10,934 bases of DNA from positions 1 through 10,934 of the forward strand of contig CALAZS010000160.1 in the NCBI GenBank assembly GCA_937926265.1, read 5' to 3'. The notes beneath the pieces are model-generated. The model was not told the DNA's origin. It worked only from the letters and a program-made list of their open reading frames with translations, and made no database searches. Below are positions 1 through 6,090 of this stretch, in pieces (positions within the stretch are counted from its first letter, which is position 1; every line of letters starts with the position of its first letter). Origin of the DNA: an uncultured Gammaproteobacteria bacterium (lineage in GTDB: Bacteria > Pseudomonadota > Gammaproteobacteria > Chromatiales > Chromatiaceae). The translations under genes and the position numbers were made by a program.

Positions 1-77
1 TGGTGGGCCCTCGGCGACTTGAACGCCGGACCTGCCGATTATGAGTCGGATGCTCTAACCAACTGAGCTAAGGGCCC
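1..77 (-). tRNA. ileX: tRNA-Ile2 (CAU anticodon, probably lysidine-modified, decodes AUA)
   Basis: On the minus strand the 77 nt fold into a full cloverleaf: 7-bp acceptor stem GGGCCCT/AGGGCCC, D arm, anticodon loop CTCATAA, T arm with loop TTCAAGT, discriminator A and an encoded CCA (plus positions 1-3). The CAU anticodon could mean Met or Ile2. The acceptor pairs C4-G69 and C5-G68 are the known positive determinants for the lysidine synthase TilS, and E. coli elongator tRNA-Met has U4-A69 and A5-U68 instead. The T loop and the C29-G41 pair also match E. coli ileX. I therefore call it the AUA-decoding isoleucine tRNA. The top of the anticodon stem has a U27/C43 mismatch. It lies 64 nt downstream of rpoD on the same strand. 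Confidence 0.9.
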
Positions 78-89
78 AAAAGAGTTTTG

Positions 90-118
90 ATAATACAAGA
101 TTCCCGCAAGAACGGGAA
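90..118 (-). promoter_or_regulatory. Weak candidate promoter for the tRNA, overlapping the hairpin
   Basis: Minus strand: a -10-like TATTAT (90-95; 5 of 6 to consensus) lies 17 nt after a poor -35 TTCCCG (113-118; 3 of 6). The predicted start would be about 6 nt upstream of the mature tRNA 5' end. Both hexamers overlap or abut the hairpin at 96-123. The -35 is weak, so this is only a candidate. Confidence 0.3.
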
Positions 119-123
119 TCTTG
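96..123 (-). terminator. Hairpin after rpoD, possible terminator or attenuator
   Basis: An 11-bp perfect inverted repeat (CAAGATTCCCG at 96-106 with its complement at 113-123, loop of 6 nt) sits between the rpoD stop and the tRNA. On the minus strand it is followed by TATTATC, which is not a strong U-tract, so termination may be partial and the tRNA may be co-transcribed by readthrough. It could equally be a 3'-end stabilising or processing hairpin. Confidence 0.5.
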
Positions 124-141
124 ATTTCGAGATATTTTGAT

Positions 142-1995
142 TTATTCAGTATCCAGGAAACTGCGCAGTTTTTCTGAACGAGTCGGGTGACGAAGTTTTC
201 TTAACGCTTTGGCTTCAATCTGTCGAATACGTTCACGCGTCACATCGAACTGCTTACCGACTTCTTCCAGGGTATGATCGGTATTCATATCAATACCAAA
301 GCGCATACGTAATACCTTGGCTTCACGCGAAGTCAGGCCAGACAACATGTTCTGGGTCGCTTCACGTAAACCTTCCATCGCAGCTGATTCTGCTGGCGAA
401 GTAACGTTGGAATCTTCGATAAAATCGCCAAGGTGTGAATCTTCATCATCACCAATCGGTGTTTCCATCGAAATTGGTTCTTTGGCAATTTTCAATACCT
501 TGCGAACTTTGTCTTCCGGCATGTCCATGCGTTCGGCCAGTTCTTCAGGTGTAGCTTCACGGCCCATTTCCTGCAGCATTTGGCGGGAGATACGGTTCAG
601 CTTGTTGATAGTTTCAATCATGTGAACCGGAATACGAATGGTTCTGGCCTGGTCGGCAATCGAGCGGGTAATTGCCTGACGGATCCACCAGGTTGCATAG
701 GTTGAAAACTTATAACCACGGCGGTATTCGAATTTATCCACTGCTTTCATCAGGCCAATGTTGCCTTCCTGGATAAGATCGAGGAACAGCAATCCACGGT
801 TGGTGTATTTTTTGGCAATAGAAATAACCAGACGCAGGTTGGCTTCAACCATTTCTTTCTTGGCACGGCGGGCCTTGGCCTCACCGATAGACATGCGGCG
901 GTTGATTTCCTTGATCGCACTGATTTTTAATTTACAGTCTTTTTCGATTTCAGCGAGTTTTTTCTGGGCACGCTTAATTTCGATAAGGTATGGATCAACC
1001 AGTTCAGCGGTTTCAGGATACTTGGCCAGCATTTCTTCTAGCCAGCTTGGATCTGATTCGCGTTTTGGAAATGTGCTGATAAAGTCTTTACGCGGCATTT
1101 TTCCATGTCGAACACAGTATTCCATGATGGTTTTCTCATGGCTTCTGACATCGGTGATGGTTGTGCGTAACTTGTTGGTCAATTCATTGAATAAACCGGG
1201 AGAAAGTTTGAACACCAGGAAGGTTTCAGAGACATTTTCGGCCACATCTTCTGCTTTATCCTCATCGTTGGCATCAAGTGCTTTGAACCATGCGGCAGCC
1301 TGTTTTTTCAGTTCGCTGCTGTGCTTGGCCACTTCTTCTGGATCAGGACCGGTATCAACAATTTCTTCATTTGAATCATCATCGTCATCATCACCGTCGG
1401 AGTCATCATCATTGACAGAATCGTCAATATTGTTTTCAGAGTTATCCTGAACGGGAGGGGTGGGGATGGCCTCGGGGTCTTCATCAGGATCAATAAAACC
1501 GGTAATTACGTCACTGATGCGGGCTTCTTCAGCATCGACTTTTTCCAGTTGTGCCAGAAATTCGGTGATAGCCGGGGGGAAAACAGAGATGGCTTCACTG
1601 ACATGAAACAGACCTGCTTCTATACGTTTGGCAATGCGTAATTCGCCTTCACGTGTCAGCAGCTCAACGGTACCCATTTCACGCATGTACATGCGCACAG
1701 GGTCAGTAGTACGGCCAAATTCACTGTCAACGCTGGCCAGCGCCGCCGCGGCGGCTTCAGCGGCATCATCATCGGCTGCTGCGTTATCAGAAACGGCTTT
1801 TTCGTCATCATCCGGAGGCGTCTCGCTAACCGAGATACCCATTTCGTTAATCATTCGAATGATGTCTTCAACCTGTTCAGGTTCGACAATGCCATCAGGC
1901 AGGTGATCATTTACTTCAGCAAAGGTCAGGTAACCTTGTTCTTTACCTTTGGCGATCAGTTGTTTAAGCTGGGATTTCTGCGTATCCTGATCCAT
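142..1995 (-). CDS. rpoD: RNA polymerase primary sigma factor RpoD (sigma-70)
   Basis: 617-aa housekeeping sigma factor (E. coli: 613 aa) that directs RNA polymerase to -10/-35 promoters. Region 1.1 begins at the N-terminus (KEQGYLTFAEVNDHLP, residues 18-33). Region 1.2 is near 96-130, followed by the long non-conserved insert of primary sigma factors with a very acidic stretch at 191-211. Region 2 follows near 379-455, including the aromatic melting and -10 reading segment YATWWIRQAITRSIADQART (433-452). Region 3 is next, and the region 4.2 helix-turn-helix (TLEEVGKQFDVTRERIRQIE) is at 575-594. The frame stays open 25 codons further upstream, but I start at MDQDTQ because AAGGA lies 5 nt before that ATG and the protein then aligns with E. 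coli MEQNPQSQ. It is the last protein gene of the rpsU-yqeY-dnaG-rpoD cluster and has its own upstream promoter. Confidence 0.97.
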   Translation of the reverse strand: MDQDTQKSQLKQLIAKGKEQGYLTFAEVNDHLPDGIVEPEQVEDIIRMINEMGISVSETPPDDDEKAVSDNAAADDDAAEAAAAALASVDSEFGRTTDPVRMYMREMGTVELLTREGELRIAKRIEAGLFHVSEAISVFPPAITEFLAQLEKVDAEEARISDVITGFIDPDEDPEAIPTPPVQDNSENNIDDSVNDDDSDGDDDDDDSNEEIVDTGPDPEEVAKHSSELKKQAAAWFKALDANDEDKAEDVAENVSETFLVFKLSPGLFNELTNKLRTTITDVRSHEKTIMEYCVRHGKMPRKDFISTFPKRESDPSWLEEMLAKYPETAELVDPYLIEIKRAQKKLAEIEKDCKLKISAIKEINRRMSIGEAKARRAKKEMVEANLRLVISIAKKYTNRGLLFLDLIQEGNIGLMKAVDKFEYRRGYKFSTYATWWIRQAITRSIADQARTIRIPVHMIETINKLNRISRQMLQEMGREATPEELAERMDMPEDKVRKVLKIAKEPISMETPIGDDEDSHLGDFIEDSNVTSPAESAAMEGLREATQNMLSGLTSREAKVLRMRFGIDMNTDHTLEEVGKQFDVTRERIRQIEAKALRKLRHPTRSEKLRSFLDTE

Positions 1996-2000
1996 GATTT

Positions 2001-2005
2001 TCCTT
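2001..2005 (-). promoter_or_regulatory. Shine-Dalgarno site that fixes the rpoD start
   Basis: AAGGA on the minus strand, 5 nt before the ATG at 1995. It supports MDQDTQ as the N-terminus over the ATG codons at 2070 and 2028, which lack such a site. Confidence 0.8.
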
Positions 2006-2095
2006 AAACCAATAAAATTTAGTGTCATAATTGCCCGGGCAACAGTAAAAAAATAACACGCTGAGCCCAAAAAATTTTAGCGAATCGAATCAGCC

Positions 2096-2124
2096 ATTAT
2101 AGCCTGTTGAAGGGGGTTTTGCCA
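2096..2124 (-). promoter_or_regulatory. Sigma70-type promoter for rpoD
   Basis: Minus strand: a perfect TATAAT (2096-2101) is preceded by a 17-nt spacer and a weak -35 TGGCAA (2119-2124; 3 of 6). The start would be near 2089, giving a leader of about 94 nt. It lies entirely in the 145-nt gap between the dnaG stop and the rpoD start, so rpoD can be transcribed separately from dnaG. The leader contains a 12-bp perfect palindrome TTGCCCGGGCAA at 2031-2042. Confidence 0.6.
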
Positions 2125-2140
2125 GTTCAAAAGTGGCCGT

Positions 2141-3877
2141 TTAGCTATCCGATTGGATGTTTTTCAGGGACTGTAGTTCCTGAAGACGTTTTTTCTCATA
2201 ATCACTAAGCTCTCCGGGTTTCTTATCTTTTAAAAGCTGTTGCCATTCTTTATCGGCAAGCATCCTGATTATTTGAGAAAAAATTCCAGAAAGTTGATTT
2301 TGGACATCCTCTTCAAGTACATCGAGGTCGAGTAAGGCAATTTTTTGCAAATGAGATATTTCCTGGGATTCCCGCCAGTGTTCCAGAATTGCACCTGTCG
2401 ACGGATTTTCATTGGCCGATATGAAGTCGTAAACCTGGCAAAGCAGGGGTAAGCCAGGTTCATCGGAATTGAAAAACATATCCGGAATATCGACTGACTG
2501 GCTCATTTGAGGGAAATGCATCATCAAGGCTATGGCACGTCTTACCGGTGAAATGGTATGCAGGCCGGTTTTTTGGTTTTTTGAAAAAGGTTTTTTCTTT
2601 ATTTTGGTTGCCGGTTCTGATTTTGATATCCCGATAAGATCATCTATTTTTTGCTGCATCATGTCCTTGAAAAGGCTTTGGGGTAATTTTTCAAGCGATG
2701 GTTTGATTAATTCGGCAAAACGCGCCCGGCCATCAATGCTGCGCATATCCACCTGGTCAGCAAATTTTTGAATAAGTACTTCTGACAATGGCAAAGCGTC
2801 TTTGACACGCTGTTGAAAAGTTTGTTTGCCTTCTTTACGGATAAGTGTGTCCGGATCTTCGCCATCAGGCAGAAATAGAAAATTAGCCTGCTTGCCATCG
2901 CGCATATGGGTAAGACTGGTTTCAAGGGCTTTCCAGGCTGCATCCTTTCCTGCACGGTCTCCATCAAAGCAGAAAACGACCTGTTGGCTCGTTCTGAATA
3001 TTAGTTCGAGGTGCTGACTTGTGGTTGCAGTGCCAAGCGTAGCTACTGCATTGTTGATACCGTACTGCGCTAATGCAACAACGTCCATGTAGCCTTCGAC
3101 AACAAGCAGGTGATCAATGCGATTGGAGGCTTTTCTTGCTTCGTACAAACCATAAAGTTCCCGGCCTTTATGAAAAACAGGTGTTTCAGGAGAGTTCAGG
3201 TATTTCGGTTTGCCATCTCCGAGAATACGTCCACCAAAGCCAATAATTCTGCCTTTGCGATCACGAATTGGAAACATGATGCGGTCACGAAAGCGGTCGT
3301 AGTGCTTGTTGTCCTGGTTGGTTACCATGCCGGTTTCAATCAGCTGCTTGATAATTTCCTGTGAGTTACCCAGCGTTTTTAGCAGGGTATCCCAGCCTGG
3401 AGGAGCAAAGCCGATTTGATAGGCGGCTGCAACTTCCCCGGACAGGCCTCTTTGTTTGAGGTAGTCAACGGCATTGCCTGCCTGTGAGTGTTGTCTGAGT
3501 TGCGCTGAATAGAACTTGCGGCATTGTTCGAGTAATTCATAGAGTGGCCGGTAGTCCGGGCCTTGTGGCCGGCTGTCATCATGTGGAACTTCCAACCCGA
3601 CCTGCCGGGCAAGTTCTTCGACTGCATCCGGAAACGCCAGGTTGTCATATTCCATCAGGAAGGAAATGGCAGATCCATGGGCTCCACAGCCAAAGCAGTG
3701 ATAAAACTGTTTGTTCGGGCTTACCGTAAAAGACGGGGTCTTTTCATGGTGGAACGGGCAGCAGGCCTGAAATTCACGTCCGGCTTTCTTGAGCGGCAGG
3801 CGTGCATTGATAACATCAACGATGTCTGCATGGTTCAGTAGCTGATCAATGAATTCTGGGGGTATGCGTCCGGCCAT
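2141..3877 (-). CDS. dnaG: DNA primase DnaG
   Basis: 578-aa primase (E. coli: 581 aa) that synthesises RNA primers for Okazaki fragments and leading-strand starts at the replication fork, in association with DnaB helicase. The N-terminal CHC2 zinc domain has Cys40, His43, Cys61 and Cys64, the same numbering as E. coli. The catalytic core contains the conserved block RDRIMFPIRDRKGRIIGFGG (197-216). The TOPRIM fold has Glu261 (VVEGYMDV), Asp305 and Asp307 (FDGD) and Asp341/Asp343 (DPD) as metal ligands. Residues 440-578 form the DnaB-binding C-terminal region. The start is fixed by alignment of the zinc ligands. There is no Shine-Dalgarno sequence: the 24 nt before the ATG are pyrimidine-rich, and a promoter-like element ends 6 nt upstream, suggesting leaderless or very poor initiation, in keeping with the low DnaG level known in E. 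coli. Confidence 0.97.
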   Translation of the reverse strand: MAGRIPPEFIDQLLNHADIVDVINARLPLKKAGREFQACCPFHHEKTPSFTVSPNKQFYHCFGCGAHGSAISFLMEYDNLAFPDAVEELARQVGLEVPHDDSRPQGPDYRPLYELLEQCRKFYSAQLRQHSQAGNAVDYLKQRGLSGEVAAAYQIGFAPPGWDTLLKTLGNSQEIIKQLIETGMVTNQDNKHYDRFRDRIMFPIRDRKGRIIGFGGRILGDGKPKYLNSPETPVFHKGRELYGLYEARKASNRIDHLLVVEGYMDVVALAQYGINNAVATLGTATTSQHLELIFRTSQQVVFCFDGDRAGKDAAWKALETSLTHMRDGKQANFLFLPDGEDPDTLIRKEGKQTFQQRVKDALPLSEVLIQKFADQVDMRSIDGRARFAELIKPSLEKLPQSLFKDMMQQKIDDLIGISKSEPATKIKKKPFSKNQKTGLHTISPVRRAIALMMHFPQMSQSVDIPDMFFNSDEPGLPLLCQVYDFISANENPSTGAILEHWRESQEISHLQKIALLDLDVLEEDVQNQLSGIFSQIIRMLADKEWQQLLKDKKPGELSDYEKKRLQELQSLKNIQSDS

Positions 3878-3883
3878 TGCTGA

Positions 3884-3911
3884 ATCATAGAGGGGTCTTG
3901 GCCAAAATCAA
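3884..3911 (-). promoter_or_regulatory. Candidate promoter giving a leaderless dnaG mRNA
   Basis: Minus strand: -35 TTGATT (3906-3911; 4 of 6), 16-nt spacer, -10 TATGAT (3884-3889; 5 of 6). Only 6 nt (TCAGCA) separate the -10 from the dnaG ATG, so the usual initiation distance puts +1 on the A of that ATG (3877). The lack of any Shine-Dalgarno sequence fits this reading. This is inference from hexamers and spacing only. Confidence 0.5.
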
Positions 3912-3954
3912 GTTAGCAGGATTGGCTTCAGATACTTCTGATGCACTTTTTCTG

Positions 3955-4116
3955 AAGACGCCGTGAAAACGTCCCTGTTGGCTTGACAGTAACATCCATG
4001 TTACTGACACATCAGAAAAATGCATCCAGAAATATCTGTATCGGATAATCTCGCTCAAAAGTTTCTGAGGCATGGATGCCGAAGTAAAGCGCCCATGGAA
4101 GGGTTTACAGCGTCTT
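3955..4116. repeat. Pair of inverted intergenic repeat copies (copies 1 and 2) between yqeY and dnaG
   Basis: This fills most of the 292-nt gap between dnaG and yqeY. Copy 1 (plus strand, 3957-4016) begins GACGCCGTGAAAAC, ends ATCAGA, and holds a 9-bp perfect hairpin CAGTAACAT-CC-ATGTTACTG (3987-4006). Copy 2 (minus strand, 4064-4114) begins GACGCTGTAAAC, ends CTCAGA, and holds GGCAT-CC-ATGCC (4069-4080). The outer ends, AAGACGC at 3955-3961 and its complement at 4110-4116, are inverted, so transcripts could also fold into one large stem. A third copy lies at 8089-8140. A 62-codon open frame crosses the region (3885-4073, minus) but it is made largely of repeat sequence and I do not regard it as a gene. 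Confidence 0.75.
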
Positions 4117-4169
4117 TTGAGAGAGGTTGTTTGATGCAGAGGTAACGTTAGATTATTTTTTAGGAGAGA

Positions 4170-4613
4170 TCAGGCAGAAAGCTTCTGTTTAACCAATGTG
4201 CTGGCCTGACCCATATCGGCGCGGCCCTGAAGTTTGGGCTTAAGTACACCCATAAGTTTACCCATGTCTTTCATGGAACTGGCGCCAGTGGAAGCAACCG
4301 CTTCATCGATCATTGACAGAATTTCAGCTTCGCCAAGTTGCTCTGGCAGGTAGGCCTGAATAACGGTGATTTCGAATTTTTCCTGATCGGCTAATTCGGT
4401 GCGGCCGGCATCTTCATATTGGGTGATGGAGTCACGACGCTGTTTAACCATTTTATCGAGAATGGCCAGAACCTGTTCGTCGTCCAGTTCGATGCGCTCA
4501 TCAACTTCTTTTTGCTTAATTGCAGCCAAAATCAGACGAATAACGCCCAATTTAGGTTTATCGCCACCTTTCATGGCGGCTTTCATATCGTCCTGAATCT
4601 GCTGTTTAAGCAT
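4170..4613 (-). CDS. yqeY: YqeY family protein (GatB/YqeY domain)
   Basis: 147-aa small cytosolic protein of the GatB/YqeY family. The domain resembles the C-terminal tail of the GatB subunit of tRNA-dependent amidotransferase; its role as a stand-alone protein is not firmly known. Visible family marks are the N-terminal IRLILAAIKQKEVDER (25-40), the central YLPEQL (88-93) and the tail segment DMGKLMGVLKPKLQGRADMG (116-135). The start at MLKQQI gives the usual length. There is no Shine-Dalgarno sequence; instead the leader reads CTCCCTCC, which contains the anti-SD core CCTCC. It lies 37 nt downstream of rpsU and is probably co-transcribed with it. The same position between rpsU and dnaG is occupied by yqeY in pseudomonads and other gammaproteobacteria. 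Confidence 0.9.
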   Translation of the reverse strand: MLKQQIQDDMKAAMKGGDKPKLGVIRLILAAIKQKEVDERIELDDEQVLAILDKMVKQRRDSITQYEDAGRTELADQEKFEITVIQAYLPEQLGEAEILSMIDEAVASTGASSMKDMGKLMGVLKPKLQGRADMGQASTLVKQKLSA

Positions 4614-4625
4614 GATAGGAGGGAG

Positions 4626-4658
4626 TAATTAGTACCGAATCAGTACTGACTCAGTATT
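4626..4658 (-). repeat. Three imperfect 11-nt tandem repeats over the rpsU stop codon
   Basis: Read on the minus strand: AATACTGAGTC, AGTACTGATTC, GGTACTAATTA, in direct succession. The first unit contains the end of rpsU including its TGA. Neighbouring units can also form short stems (AGTAC/GTACT). Confidence 0.6.
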
Positions 4659-4866
4659 GGCGTTCCCAGCGGCGAGATTCGCGTTGAACCTGCTTTTGAT
4701 TGCGTTTCACTGCAGCAGCGGCTTTGCGTTTTCTTTCCCAGGTTGGTTTCTCGTAAAACTCACGACGTCTTACTTCAGCCAGAACACCGGCTTTTTCGCA
4801 AGAACGTTTGAAACGGCGTAGCGCAACTTCAAAAGGTTCGTTTTCTTTTACACGTACATCAGGCAT
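4651..4866 (-). CDS. rpsU: 30S ribosomal protein S21
   Basis: 71-aa basic protein of the small ribosomal subunit, located near the 3' end of 16S rRNA, where it assists initiation on natural mRNAs. The first half is nearly identical to E. coli S21: VKENEPFEVALRRFKRSCEK (6-25) followed by AGVLAEVRRREFYEKP; the tail is rich in Lys, Arg and Gln as expected. The start is supported by GGTGA (4874-4878) 7 nt before the ATG. It is the first gene of the minus-strand cluster with yqeY, dnaG and rpoD, and is divergent from tsaD. Its leader carries a GC-rich hairpin and its promoter is well formed. Confidence 0.97.
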   Translation of the reverse strand: MPDVRVKENEPFEVALRRFKRSCEKAGVLAEVRRREFYEKPTWERKRKAAAAVKRNQKQVQRESRRWERQY

Positions 4867-4913
4867 TTTTTAATCACCATCTATGATAAATTTCGTATTA
4901 GTTTGGTATTACC

Positions 4914-4929
4914 GGGGAATGTCTTCCCC
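4914..4929. promoter_or_regulatory. Hairpin in the rpsU 5' leader
   Basis: Perfect inverted repeat GGGGAA-(4 nt)-TTCCCC, located close to the predicted 5' end of the rpsU transcript. On the minus strand it is followed by the small palindrome GGTAATACC. It may stabilise the mRNA end or act in S21 control; neither is shown. Confidence 0.45.
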
Positions 4930-4942
4930 TAAAAGGGTGCGA

Positions 4943-4971
4943 ATTCTAATGCCATGCAGCCGAATTTGCAA
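4943..4971 (-). promoter_or_regulatory. Sigma70-type promoter for rpsU
   Basis: Minus strand: -35 TTGCAA (4966-4971; 4 of 6), exactly 17-nt spacer, -10 TAGAAT (4943-4948; 5 of 6). The start would fall near 4936, giving a leader of about 70 nt. The promoter reaches into the tsaD leader, so the two divergent units share this region. I could not find an equally good plus-strand promoter for tsaD. Confidence 0.65.
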
Positions 4972-4980
4972 AGTTTTTTA

Positions 4981-4985
4981 AAGGA
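4981..4985 (+). promoter_or_regulatory. Shine-Dalgarno site for tsaD
   Basis: AAGGA, 10 nt before the ATG at 4996; the spacing is somewhat long. It supports MRVLGIETSC as the start over the upstream in-frame ATG at 4954. Confidence 0.6.
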
Positions 4986-4995
4986 AATAGCGAAT

Positions 4996-6036
4996 ATGCG
5001 TGTTTTGGGTATCGAAACCTCTTGCGACGAAACCGGTGTGGCCATTTTTGACAGTGAAAAAGGCCTGTTGGCACACACAGTCTACAGCCAGATAAAGTTG
5101 CACCAGGATTTTGGTGGTGTGGTGCCGGAACTTGCGTCCAGGGACCATGTTCGCAAATTATTGCCATTGCTTACTGAAACACTCGAGCAGGCAAATCTCA
5201 GCAAAAATGATCTTGATGCGATTGCCTACACTGCGGGCCCGGGCCTGGCAGGCGCTTTATTGGTCGGCATCTCTACCGGCAGAAGTCTTGCCTGGTCTCT
5301 GGGGATTCCGGCTATTGCTGTTCATCACATGGAAGGCCATTTACTTGCGCCTATGCTTGAAGCTGAAAAACCTGAGTTTCCATTCGTGGCATTACTGGTT
5401 TCAGGCGGGCACACGCAATTGGTTAATGTGCTGGCTATTGGTGAATATGAACTCCTGGGGGAATCGCTGGATGATGCAGCCGGAGAGGCATTTGATAAAA
5501 CAGCAAAATTAATGGGGCTGCCATATCCCGGCGGGCCTGAACTGGCTGCCCTGGCTACCAGCGGAAACAAAGGACGCTTTAAATTTCCCAGGCCAATGAC
5601 AGATCGCCCGGGACTTGATTTTAGTTTTTCCGGTTTGAAAACATTCGCCATGAATACCTGGAGAGACGTCCAGAAAACAGAAGAGGGTGAAGCCCTGCAG
5701 CAGTCAAAAGCTGACATTGCCCATGCTTTTCAGGAGGCTGTGGTTGAAACGATGGTGATTAAGTGCAAGCGGGCGCTTCAGCAAACCGGATCCAAAACAC
5801 TGGTAATGGCTGGCGGGGTGAGTGCAAACAGGTCGTTAAGGCAACGTCTCGAAGAATTTATGGAAACTTTCGGAGGAAAGGTCTTCTATCCAAGGTCAGA
5901 ACTTTGCACCGATAATGGGGCGATGATTGCCTATGCCGGATGCCAAAGAGCCCTCGCTGAACAATTTGAATCAAAAAGTTTTTCAGCGAGGCCTAGGTGG
6001 CCGATGGAAGAGCTAAAACCGGTAATCCCTATTTGA
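4996..6036 (+). CDS. tsaD: tRNA N6-threonylcarbamoyladenosine transferase TsaD
   Basis: 346-aa member of the Kae1/TsaD/Gcp family. With TsaB and TsaE it transfers the threonylcarbamoyl group from TsaC-made threonylcarbamoyl-AMP to A37 of ANN-decoding tRNAs (t6A). The ASKHA-type fold begins with MRVLGIETSCDETG. The metal-binding motif is HMEGH (His111, His115), with the third ligand Asp306 in CTDNGAMIAYAG. The segments LLVSGGHTQL (133-142) and MAGGVSANR (271-279) form the nucleotide site. Length and sequence are close to E. coli TsaD. The open frame runs 14 codons further upstream, but the family start and the AAGGA site favour 4996. The AUA-decoding tRNA-Ile2 in this window is a predicted t6A substrate, since it reads an ANN codon and has the sequence CATAA at positions 34-38. 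Confidence 0.96.
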   Translation: MRVLGIETSCDETGVAIFDSEKGLLAHTVYSQIKLHQDFGGVVPELASRDHVRKLLPLLTETLEQANLSKNDLDAIAYTAGPGLAGALLVGISTGRSLAWSLGIPAIAVHHMEGHLLAPMLEAEKPEFPFVALLVSGGHTQLVNVLAIGEYELLGESLDDAAGEAFDKTAKLMGLPYPGGPELAALATSGNKGRFKFPRPMTDRPGLDFSFSGLKTFAMNTWRDVQKTEEGEALQQSKADIAHAFQEAVVETMVIKCKRALQQTGSKTLVMAGGVSANRSLRQRLEEFMETFGGKVFYPRSELCTDNGAMIAYAGCQRALAEQFESKSFSARPRWPMEELKPVIPI

Positions 6037-6054
6037 TTATGGCTTGATTATGGC
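6033..6054 (+). repeat. Perfect 11-nt tandem duplication at the tsaD stop codon
   Basis: TTGATTATGGC occurs twice back to back (6033-6043 and 6044-6054). The first copy contains the tsaD TGA stop. It looks like a simple slippage duplication. Confidence 0.8.
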
Positions 6055-6055
6055 G

Positions 6056-6071
6056 CCCTGCTTGAGCAGGG
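6056..6071. other. Short GC-rich hairpin after tsaD
   Basis: CCCTGC-TTGA-GCAGGG, a 6-bp perfect stem 20 nt after the tsaD stop, without a following T-run. It could help 3'-end formation of tsaD mRNA together with the longer hairpin at 6091-6125. Confidence 0.4.
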
Positions 6072-6090
6072 ATGACAGGCTAAAGTCTAA

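Noticed and set aside
758..1450. 230-codon plus-strand open frame inside rpoD
   Set aside because: It is fully antisense to rpoD; its Ser-rich composition mirrors the acidic and charged codons of the sigma factor.
1996..2070. N-terminal 25-codon extension of rpoD
   Set aside because: The extension lies in the leader, does not resemble sigma region 1.1, and the AAGGA site is placed for the ATG at 1995.
2108..2132. Heat-shock (sigma32) promoter before rpoD
   Set aside because: TTTTGAA and CCCCCTTC are present on the minus strand, but the distance between them is about 9 nt, shorter than the spacing known for sigma32; the TATAAT site explains the region better.
3885..4073. 62-codon minus-strand open frame upstream of dnaG
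   Set aside because: It consists largely of the inverted repeat element and the dnaG promoter region, has no Shine-Dalgarno site and no recognisable domain.
6056..6071. Fourth copy of the intergenic element after tsaD
   Set aside because: The reverse strand reads GTCATCCCTG as in copy 3, but the GACGCY start, the paired first hairpin and the TCAGA end are missing.
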